Shown here: piece by piece, positions 39,701-51,700 of the stretch
Numbering within the stretch: the first letter of the stretch is position 1
Layout of the letters: the number at the start of each line of letters is the position of its first letter
NCBI GenBank assembly: GCA_947623455.1
Contig: OX392532.1
Span: 7,940,501 to 8,004,500, forward strand
Source: Mimachlamys varia
Taxonomy: Eukaryota > Mollusca > Bivalvia > Pectinida > Pectinidae
Length of the DNA: 64,000 bases
Reading direction: 5' to 3'
Program-made: the position numbers and the translations under genes
Notes under the pieces: generated by a model
Databases searched by the model: none
The model's input: the letters and a program-made list of their open reading frames with translations, nothing else
Told to the model about the DNA's origin: nothing

Positions 39701-42700
39701 CCCTACTACCAGGTAATGCTATACCAGGGTCAGGATCATGGTATATATTTCAGAACCCTACTACCAGGTAATGCTGTACCAGGGTCAGGATCATGGTATA
39801 TATTTCAGAACCCTACTACCAGGTAATGCTATACCAGGGTCAGGATCATGGCATACATTTCAGAACCCTACTACCAGGTAATGCTGTACCAGGGTCAGGA
39901 TCATGACATACATTTCAAAACCCTACTACCAGGTAATGCTGTACCAGGGTCAGGATCATGGCATACATTTCAGAACCCTACTACCAGGTAATGCTGCACC
40001 AGGGTCAGGATCATGGCATACATTTCAGAACCCTACTACCAGGTAATGCTATACCAGGGTCAGGATCATGGCATACATTTCAGAACCCTACTACCAGGTA
40101 ATGCTGTACCAGGGTCAGGATCATGACATACATTTCAAAACCCTACTACCAGGTAATGCTGTACCAGGGTCAGGATCATGGCATACATTTCAGAACCCTA
40201 CTACCAGGTAATGCTGCACCAGGGTCAGGATCATGGCATACATTTCAGAACCGTACTACCAGGTAATGCTATACCAGGGTCAGGATCATGGCATACATTT
40301 CAACACCCTACCACCAGGTAATGCTGCACCAGGGTCAGGATCATGACATACATTTCAGAACCCTACTACCAGGTAATGCTATACCAGGGTCAGGATCATG
40401 GCATATATTTCAGAACCCTACTACCAGGTAATGCTGTACCAGGGTCAGGATCATGGCATACATTTCAGAACCCTACTACCAGGTAACGCTGTACCAGGGT
40501 CAGGATTATGGCATACATTTCAAAACCCTACTACCAGGTAATGCTGTACCAGGGTTAGGATCATGACATACATTTCAGAACCCTACTACCAGGTAACGCT
40601 GAACCAGGGTCAGGATCATGGCATACATTTCAGAACCGTACTACCAGGTAATGCTATACCAGGGTCAGGATCATGGCATACATTTCAGAACCCTACTACC
40701 AGGTAACGCTGTACCAGGGTCAGGATCATGGCATACATTTCAGAACCGTACTACCAGGTAATGCTGTACCAGTCAGGATCATGACATACATTTCAGAACC
40801 CTACTACCAGGTAATGCTGTACCAGGGTCAGGATCATGGCATTCATTTCAGAACCCTACTACCAGGTAATGCTGCACCAGGGTCAGGATCATGGCATACA
40901 TTTCAGAACCGTACTACCAGGTAACGCTGTACCAGGGTCAGGATCATGGCATGGATACAGGATGTTTCTATTTTAGATTAAATAAACAACATCTGATGAC
41001 AAGGCCCTCATTATAAGTATTCAGGTACTTCGTGGCTCAATGCTGAACAACACCTAAGTCTTTCCCTAATATTAACACTCATCCCACTACAATGACGTGA
41101 ATAGAGTCCGGATCCAATGTCAGTATCCGGACGTTCAACTCCCTTAAGTAAACCATGCTCACAGATTTCTTATAACATAGATATCGAAGGACACAGATAG
41201 CTTATGACATACAAATATTTTCTGACACACAGATATCTTATGACGCAGATTTCTTATAACAAAAAGATATCTTATGACATACATGTATAGATATATTTAA
41301 CAGAGAAATCTTATGACACAGATTTATTATAACACATAGATATCTTATTTAACAAATATCTTATGACATCGATTTCTTGTAACACACAGATATCTTATTC
41401 AGTGATCAATCTACATGGGAGTCCCGAGTCCAGTACTCATAAAATTATGATTTACAAAAAGGATCCATGAAAATAAATGGTAAATTGATCGCTGTTATAA
41501 CACACAGATATCTTTAACAAACAGATATATTATAACATACAGATTTCTTATAACACTCAGATATCTTAACAGACATTAAGATTTCTTAAGACATATATTT
41601 CTTGTAACACACAGATACATGTATCTTAACAGAGATTAGGATTTCTTAAGACACAGGTATCTTATGAGTGTGACACACATATTTTTTTTATAAAACACAG
41701 ATATATTAACAGACATTCAGATTTCTACAACACACAGATATTTTACGACACACAAATATCTTACGAGTATGACACACAGATTTCTTATAACACACAGATA
41801 TTTTACGACACACAAATATCTTATGAGGATGACAAAAAGATTTCTTATAACATGCATTATTATGACATACAGATATCTTAAGAAACAGAAACACTGCACA
41901 CCTGAACATGTATATCAGATCACATAAAAACAGGGAAACCATGGATAAAACTTTTTATGTCTGTCTGATGGTCAATTGCAAACTAAATACTGAATACTTC
42001 AATAGTATGTACATTGTAATATAGAAGGAGTTAGTCAACAGAGTGCTGGGACAATCCTAAAACATTCATACTGAAATTTTCACTACCAGAGAAGCATACA
42101 TGCCATAGCCTCTGGTTAGAACATTGATATTTCTCAGTATTTTCCATCGCAATGGTGTTGGCGTTGCATGGCCATTTACAACTTTCACATCTAAGGTGCT
42201 AATTGGCCTGGCCTATAATTTAAGCGGCTTGCCTTTGACTTGGATTTCCCCCTGACCAAGGTCAGTGTCAATCCATGAAACTATTGCTAAAATTCACATC
42301 AATTGACCAAACTTTGCTTTTTTTCATGAGACTAATTATAATTGAGACTCACCTTATCAATGACTTCCTGTGCTCGGTCGCTGACAAAGTTTGGCAATAA
42401 GTAATCACAGTCAAACACCTTTGTGGCCATCTCCTTGTGATCAGAAGCACCCTCTGCTGGGTACTGTTGGAAGCAACAGAGAATAAAACACCAATCAAGA
42501 CTTTTACTATTGTCTTTATCAATTTTACAACACGACTTGCCGACAATAACATGCAAACATATTAAAGTGGATACAAATTATATAACAATTGATAAAAAGA
42601 TGTGAACTTGACAAATCTTTTTCGTAATCTTTTTTGTTCAAAATTTAACAATGAATTCAAATTAAACTAACTTTATTGTGGGGGATGTAATGATATTCAT

Positions 42701-45700
42701 CTTGCAATTAGTTCTTTTGGCATGTACATGTACATAATATTAACACTGAGTATAGAGTGGGCTTATTACAGGGCATTGAAAAAGCAACAAGTTTCTACTG
42801 TGTTAGAAATGGGACTGATTAGTGCAAAGGTTTAATTATTGCTGGCTAAATACAGTATTACAGGAAAATAGTAAATAGTTGAATCATTTTATTATCAGTT
42901 CAAAACCACTCAGACTTTACACATGAGTACACTTGTACATGTTGCAATTATGGACTAATTCACCAAATTCAAAAGATCTATAAGAGAAATAATATTTACT
43001 TCATCCCCAAAGTCAAATTTACAACAAAGTGTAACTTAAAGAGATAACTATAACTAAAATCATACATTTGTTGACTACATGTATCAAAAAGCTAAGCTTA
43101 AGCCTATACATAAAATTGCATCATTCTGAAGTTATATTACTTATATATACTAATTCAAAGAAAACAAACTCCGATGTGCATCTTAATAAAGATACAAACT
43201 TAGTTAGTTAACATATTTAATTGATTAATAATATGACACAGAGCTTGAAGGTACAAACATTTCTCTTTCGGAAGTCAATTTTCCGGACTTTCTGGACATC
43301 GTTTTTGAGGAAAATAATAAGAAACAAAGAAGGCTCTCAAACATTTTAATAACTGACACCATATAATGGCAATTAATAGATATATGCAACAAAACATACT
43401 AAAATGCCTTTTCAATTGCCTATACATATCAACAGAATTACATTTTTTTCTGCTTTGTATTCTAGACAACAATCATTCTCCCGACGTGGACAGGTTGACA
43501 GAGGCCCAAAAGTAGGGGGTGGGCTTATTACCAGACATCCCCCCAGTGCGTAGGGGGAGGTCAGAAGTGGGGGGTGAGCTTATTACCGAGCATGGGCTTA
43601 TTGCCGGAGAAATACCGTAGCTGAAGCTTAATTACAACATTATTACTTAAAAGAAACAAACTCATGCCTACCTTGCCTGCCAACATGACAAACATGAGAA
43701 TTCCCAGGGACCACCAGTCAGCAGTGTGGCCATAGGCCTGAGCAGAGAGCACTTCAGGAGCTGTCAAACATAGAACATCAGTCTGTATATAGATATATAG
43801 GTGTAATGTATATAACAGTGAGGCCACAGGCCTGAGCAGAGAGCACTTCAGGAGCTGTCAAACATAGAACATCAGTCTGTATATAGATATATAGGTGTAT
43901 TGTATATAACAGTGTGGCCACAGGCCTGAGCAGAGAGCAATTCAGAAGCTGTCAAACATAGAACATCAGTCTGTATATATATATATATATAGGTGTAATG
44001 TATATAACAGTGAGGTCATAGGCCTGAGCAGAGAGCACTTCAGGAGTTGTTAAGCATAGAACATCACTCTGTATATAGATACCAGGTACCTTTCAAAGAA
44101 TTTTTAATACATCCTAATTGAGGTGATTAGTCAAATACTATCATGACCACCAAGGGACATCTTAAGTTTGTAATTTGAGAGTTAACCTGACACTGTTACA
44201 TTCCCTTTATACCACTGGAGTATGTCATCACTAAATCTGCAGGTATCAGTTTGTGAAAAAAGACTTGGTTCTCACCAGTGTAACAGTTAAAATGACAGGT
44301 AATGTAATTGCTTCTCATGGATTCTCAAACTCTATAATCATTCAAAGACTAAGTATTAGCCTAATGACTAGTCATTTTTTACAAGGAACAGATGGAATAC
44401 CTTATTGTGAGCATTCAATTTTGCAATGACAAATTTCAGGAGTGCTGAAAACATTTATCACTGAAATTTCGATAAAAAACACAAACCAGTATCAAAGATT
44501 TTTTAAAAGATAACATAATGAAATCTTTTAACAGAAGAGGGAGAAAGGATGACAAGACCAGACTTCAAATCCATGACCCTTCAAACTCTAGACAGACACT
44601 CTACCAATTGAGCTACCAATGCAAGTCTCCCATGACCGAACAAGTCCAGGTCTGCTATACAAATCAATGAAGATGCCAATTACGTACTGTATCCACCTAA
44701 ATTCCTAGTTATTACACTACACAATACTACATTAGTATGAAAATCTAATCCTCACCCATATATTGCAACGTCCCACAGACTGTCCGCGTTCTCTCCCTGG
44801 TATTTAGCCATTTGGAAAGACCGAAGTCTGTTAGCTGTATGTGTCCTGCAACAAAGTACCCAATGTAGACTATAATACATAACAGTTATAGTAGTTTAAA
44901 TTTCACAGGAAACACAATTTGTCATTATTCAAGGTATGGAAAAATATGCCAAATAAAGTCTTCTCTGACTGTTAAATTATCATCTTCCTGATGCAAGATA
45001 GGACATTTAGCTATGAACAAATCAGCAAGGACTATTCAACATAAGTCATAATTAGTGAAACTCAATAGTTGAGTTTCACAATTAAAACGGTTGCACAAAA
45101 TTAAGACCATATCAATCAAAAGTATACATGTTTAAATGGTACAGGAGTAATGATATATTGATAGAGAACCTGCAATTCTAATACTCACCATTAACATCTA
45201 ATAGTATATTTTCCATCTGAAATCAAAACAATAATGAATGAATAAAAAAAATGCTAAATCTCAAATCATGTTAAATTTAATCAATTTGAGGCATTCTTTT
45301 GTACCTCTAACTTTCATTTAAAAAACATAATGGATTGATTATGTCTAACCATTACAAAAGGCTTAACAACCTACATTCATGTACATGAACATTTATACAT
45401 CAGTACCCCGTGACCACCTGTTATCAGAATAATTAACCATATGATTTGTCCTCCATGATACAAAATTAATGCAAATGTAATATTTTGAAACTGTGCTGTG
45501 TATATACTACGAACACTACAATAATTGAATGTATTATATTGTAAATATATTTTCTCTATGCAATGTGTTGTGAAAAAGAGAAATAAAATTAATTTGAAAA
45601 AAAAATTTGTACCAGTAATCAGTAGACTGTGACCACCTTTACCAGTAATCAGTAGACTGTGACACCTTTACCAGTAATCAGTAGCCTGTGACAACCTGTA

Positions 45701-48700
45701 CCAGTAATCAGTAGACTGTGACCACCTTTACCAGTAATCAGTAGCCTGTGACAACCTGTACCAGTAATCAGTAGACTGTGACCACCTTTACCAGTAATCA
45801 GTAGCCCCTGACAACCTGTACCAGTAATCAGTAGCCTGTGACAACCTGTACCAGTAATCAGTAGCCTGTGACCACCTGTACCAGTAATCAGTAGCCTGTG
45901 ACAACCTGTACTAATAGTTATCATTATCCTGTGAAAACCTACCTTTATATCTCTGTAAATCACACCGGACTTGTGTAAGTAATCTGCAACATACACATCA
46001 ACCATTTACCAAATCATACAAGAAAAATCTGAATCTTTTATCAATTAGTTTATATAGATTTTTAAAAAATGATTTCAATTTCCAACAAATATTAGTACAA
46101 TCACTTCTTTCAAATTTTTAACATTGTTTACTGAAACCTTAACTTACCTAAAACCATGGCCATCTCTGCTACAAATACTTTCACTAGCTGTTCCGGAAAA
46201 TAGCCATGGAATGTCCATAAGGTGAAAGTGTCACCATACGGAATATAATCTAAAACTGAAATATGATATACATAATACAACAATTTCTAATTAGTATAAT
46301 AAACAAATATTTTCCAGAGTTAAATACAAACAAGGACATTTTCAAATATCAACACGATTTTCTGCAGCTGCAACTGCAGGATACATTTTGTATATTGATT
46401 AAACCAGCCCATTCTGAGCAGCTAAACAAGAGGCCAAGAGGGCCTGTATCACTTACCTGAATATTTGTGCAATAATTGGAAAACTTTCTTAATAAAAGTA
46501 TTTAGCAAATACATAAAAATGTTCAATCTCCTTGGCTTAAGAATGTTTGAGACTTAAACTTTGTGCCAGGTGAGCTGAAGAACACTCGTATCTAAAACTG
46601 AAATCAATGTTTCAGCAATTAAAACTGAGAGAGAAGATCATACCAAAAAATTAAGAAATATATTCAAGGGAAAAAATATTGTTACTTACCTATATACAAA
46701 AACTTTTTTGATTGCCAATATTCATGTAACTTCACAATAAAAGGATGATCACCAAGCATCGCCTGACAACAAATTAAGCAGTTTGTTACATAGTGACATG
46801 GCTTTCAGAAGTATAATTTAAATAGTCAGCAAGATACAAATAGCAATCATTCTAGTGTAATATTTTCACAGGCAAAGTTTCTTCAGGTGAAATTGATCTC
46901 AAAAACAAATCTTTAACTGAAACTCACCTGAAATAGGGAATTTTTCGAGTCATATTTAGTTCTAATTGTCACCACTACATCTCGATCTGTTTCTAGCCTA
47001 CATCTTGATCTGTTTCTAGCCTACATCTCGATCTGTTTCTAGCCTACATCTGCAATACTGTTCGACAGTACATACCTGTATCAACAACTCACCTGTATAG
47101 CTTCCCCTTCCTCAGAAGAAAGTATAATATAGGGTGTTTCATACCTGTATCAATAACTTACCTGTATAGCTTCTCCTTCCTCAGAAGTAAGTATAATATA
47201 GGGCGTTACATACCTGTATCAATAACTTACCTGTATAGCTTCTCCTTCCTCAGAAGAAAGTATAATATAGGGTTTTACATACCTGTATCAATAACTTACC
47301 TGTATAGCTTCTCCTTCCTCAGAAGTATGTATAATATAGGGTGTTATACACCTGTATCAATAACTTACCTGTATAGCTTCTCCTTCCTCAGAAGTATGTA
47401 TAATATAGGGTGTTATACACCTGTATCAATAACTTACCTGTATAGCTTCTCCTTCCTCAGAAGTATGTATAATATAGGGTGTTATACACCTGTATCAACA
47501 ACTCACCTGTATAGCTTCTCCTTCCTCAGAAGTAAGTATAATATAGGGCGTTATACCTGTATCAATAACTGACCTGTTTAGCTTCTCCTTCCTCAGAAGT
47601 AAGTATAATATAGGGTGTTTCATACCTGTATCAATAACTTACCTGTATAGCTTCTCCTTCCTCAGAAGTATGTATAATATAGGGTGTTATACACCTGTAT
47701 CAATAACTTACCTGTATAGCTTCTCCTTCCTCAGAAGTATGTATAATATAGGGTGTTATATACCTGTATCAATAACTTACCTGTATAGCTTCTCCTTCCT
47801 CAGAATAAAGTATAATATAGGGTGTTATATACCTGTATCAATAACTTACCTGTATAGCTTCCACTTCCTCAGAAGTATGTATAATATAGGGTGTTATACA
47901 CCTGTATCAATAACTTACCTGTATAGCTTCCACTTCCTCAGAAGTATGTATAATATAGGGTGTTATACACCTGTATCAATAACTTACCTGTATAGCTTCT
48001 CCTTCCTCAGAAGTGTGTATAATATAGGGTGTTATATACCTGTATCAATAACTTACCTGTATAGCTTCTCCTTCCTCAGAAGTATGTATAATATAGGGTG
48101 TTATACACCTGTATCAATAACTTACCTGTATAGCTTCTCCTTCCTCAGAAGTATGTATAATATAGGGTGTTATATACCTGTATCAATAACTTACCTGTAT
48201 AGCTTCCACTTCCTCAGAAGTATGTATAATATAGGGTGTTATACACCTGTATCAATAACTTACCTGTATAGCTTCTCCTTCCTCAGAATAAAGTATAATA
48301 TAGGGTGTTATACACCTGTATCAATAACTTACCTGTATAGCTTCTCCTTCCTCAGAAGTAAGTATAATATAGGGTGTTATACACCTGTATCAATAACTCA
48401 CCTGTATAGCTTCTCCTTCCTCAGAATAATGTATAATATAGGGTGTTATACACCTGTATCAATAACTTACCTGTATAGCTTCCACTTCCTCAGAAGTATG
48501 TATAATATAGGGTGTTATACACCTGTATCAATAACTTACCTGTATAGCTTCTCCTTCCTCAGAAGTATGTATAATATAGGGTGTTATACACCTGTATCAA
48601 TAACTTACCTGTATAGCTTCTCCTTCCTCAGAAGTATGTATAATATAGGGTGTTATACACCTGTATCAATAACTTACCTGTATAGCTTCTCCTTCCTCAG

Positions 48701-51700
48701 AAGTATGTATAATATAGGGTGTTATATACCTGTATCAATAACTTACCTGTATAGCTTCTCCTTCCTCAGAAGTAAGTATAATATAGGGTGTTATACACCT
48801 GTATCAATAACTCACCTGTATAGCTTCTCCTTCCTCAGAATAAAGTATAATATAGGGTGTTATATACCTGTATCAATAACTTACCTGTATAGCTTCCACT
48901 TCCTCAGAAGTATGTATAATATAGGGTGTTATACACCTGTATCAATAACTTACCTGTATAGCTTCCACTTCCTCAGAAGAAAGTATAATATAGGGTGTTA
49001 TATACCTGTATCAATAACTTACCTGTATAGCTTCTCCTTCCTCAGAAGTATGTATAATATAGGGTGTTATACACCTGTATCAATAACTTACCTGTATAGC
49101 TTCCACTTCCTCAGAAGAAAGTATAATATAGGGTGTTATATACCTGTATCAATAACTTACCTGTTTAGCTTCTCCTTCCTCAGAAGTAAGTATAATATAG
49201 GGTGTTTCATACCTGTATCAATAACTTACCTGTATAGCTTCTCCTTCCTCAGAAGTATGTATAATATAGGGTGTTATATACCTGTATCAATAACTTACCT
49301 GTATAGCTTCTCCTTCCTCAGAAGTAAGTATAATATAGGGTGTTATACACCTGTATCAATAACTCACCTGTATAGCTTCTCCTTCCTCAGAATAATGTAT
49401 AATATAGGGTGTTATACACCTGTATCAATAACTTACCTGTATAGCTTCCACTTCCTCAGAAGTATGTATAATATAGGGTGTTATACACCTGTATCAATAA
49501 CTTACCTGTATAGCTTCTCCTTCCTCAGAAGTATGTATAATATAGGGTGTTATACACCTGTATCAATAACTTACCTGTATAGCTTCTCCTTCCTCAGAAG
49601 TATGTATAATATAGGGTGTTATACACCTGTATCAATAACTTACCTGTATAGCTTCTCCTTCCTCAGAAGTATGTATAATATAGGGTGTTATATACCTGTA
49701 TCAATAACTTACCTGTATAGCTTCTCCTTCCTCAGAAGTAAGTATAATATAGGGTGTTATACACCTGTATCAATAACTCACCTGTATAGCTTCTCCTTCC
49801 TCAGAATAAAGTATAATATAGGGTGTTATATACCTGTATCAATAACTTACCTGTATAGCTTCCACTTCCTCAGAAGTATGTATAATATAGGGTGTTATAC
49901 ACCTGTATCAATAACTTACCTGTATAGCTTCCACTTCCTCAGAAGAAAGTATAATATAGGGTGTTATATACCTGTATCAATAACTTACCTGTATAGCTTC
50001 TCCTTCCTCAGAAGTATGTATAATATAGGGTGTTATATACCTGTATCAATAACTTACCTGTATAGCTTCTCCTTCCTCAGAAGAAAGTATAATATAGGGT
50101 GTTATATACCTGTATCAATAAGTTACCTGTATAGCTTCTCCTTCCTCAGAAGAAAGTATAATATAGGGTGTTATATACCTGTATCAATAACTTACCTGTA
50201 TAGCTTCTCCTTCCTCAGAAGAAAGTATAATATAGGGTGTTATATACCTGTATCAATAAGTTACCTGTATAGCTTCTCCTTCCTCAGAAGAAAGTATAAT
50301 ATAGGGTGTTATATACCTGTATCAATAACTTACCTGTATAGCTTCCACTTCCTCAGAAGAAAGTATAATATAGGGTGTTATACACCTGTATCAGTAACTT
50401 ACCTGTATAGCTGCCTCGTCTTTACACTGCTGTATAGCGCCCTCTACAATGATTTGAGTTTTACCCATCACCTGTAATTGAATTTGATAAAATATACAGC
50501 AAACATATTTCAACAGGCCTTACACTGATTTACACACACTGGCCTACCAATGATAATGCTGTCGTTATTCACAATTAATTAAAGTTTCCTTAGGAAGTTA
50601 AACAAGGGGATAGACATCAGATTAAATTATTTCCCTAAATTTTGCAGCCCGCAGTAAAATCATACATCAAATATTTGATTAAAATATAACTTAAATGCTG
50701 AAGTAACCCAGTTGTTTGTTTTGTAAGACAACTTCTGCTATTAAAATGGCTTTGTGTTATATATATACTGTATAGAGTTTATATTGAATATATTATCAGA
50801 ATTCAACCTGAAATATGACTAAATGATCGTTATGTGATTGGAATAACGTCACAATGTGAGATACAACATGGAAATAAAAGCATAATCATTGTAGATTAAT
50901 TAAACTATACATGAAAACGTTATTGACTAGGATAATGTTTATTTTGCAAAAGTTGGAATATTGCTTTTACCTATGTACTACCTTCACACAGGTGAAATAG
51001 TTTTTACCTATGTACTACCTTCACACAGGTGTGATATACTTTTACCTATGTACTACCTTAACACAGGTGTGACATACTTTTACCTATGTACTAACATTCA
51101 CACAGGTGTGACATACTTTTACCTAGATGTACTACCTTCACACAGGTATTACATACTTTTACCTACTGAGATGACTTAAACATCTACCAATCTACCTTTA
51201 AGTTATCTTTATTTATGTCAGATTAGTACAGGTGTGACATACTTTTACCTACAATTGTATGTACTACCTTTTCACAGGTGTGACATACTTTTACCTATGT
51301 ATTGCTTTCATACAGGTTTGACATACTTTTACCAATGTACTAACATTTATACAAGTGGGACATACTTTTACCTATGTACATGTACTAACATTCACACAGG
51401 TGTGATATACTGATGTTTTACCTTCATGGCATACACCTGCTTTTCGTCCTCCCTCCGGACACGTAAAACATTGCCATATGCTCCTTTAGCTATGACGTCC
51501 ACTACCTGTAAGAAACAAATTACAGATGATTCTAATCAAAAACTTGGAAATATCTTTAAGTTTAGATATGACAGTGATTAACAGTAAGAAAGTGGTGTTC
51601 ACAAATTTCAATCTATTGTTTAATTGTTTTCCTCCTTTGGTCCAACAAGCTTGTCCTGTCCAAAGTCATGTGTGATATATTTTAGGATTTACGATATTCA

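Noticed and set aside
44550..44636. Functional tRNA gene
   Set aside because: Box B is mutated and the acceptor stem does not pair; best seen as a tRNA-derived SINE or pseudogene.
47075..50402. CRISPR-like array
   Set aside because: There are no unique spacers between the repeats, the whole unit repeats, and the context is eukaryotic intron. The same applies to the 53-, 55- and 56-bp arrays.
47075..50402. Zero-length exon / recursive splice sites (ACAG|GTAAGT)
   Set aside because: No pyrimidine tract precedes the AG in the unit; the upstream bases are purine-rich and derive from the exon end, so a donor-only reading fits better.
47670..50477. 935-codon plus-strand frame as a gene
   Set aside because: It is the antisense of the 69-bp splice-donor array inside the kinase intron; frame openness follows from the 69-bp period.
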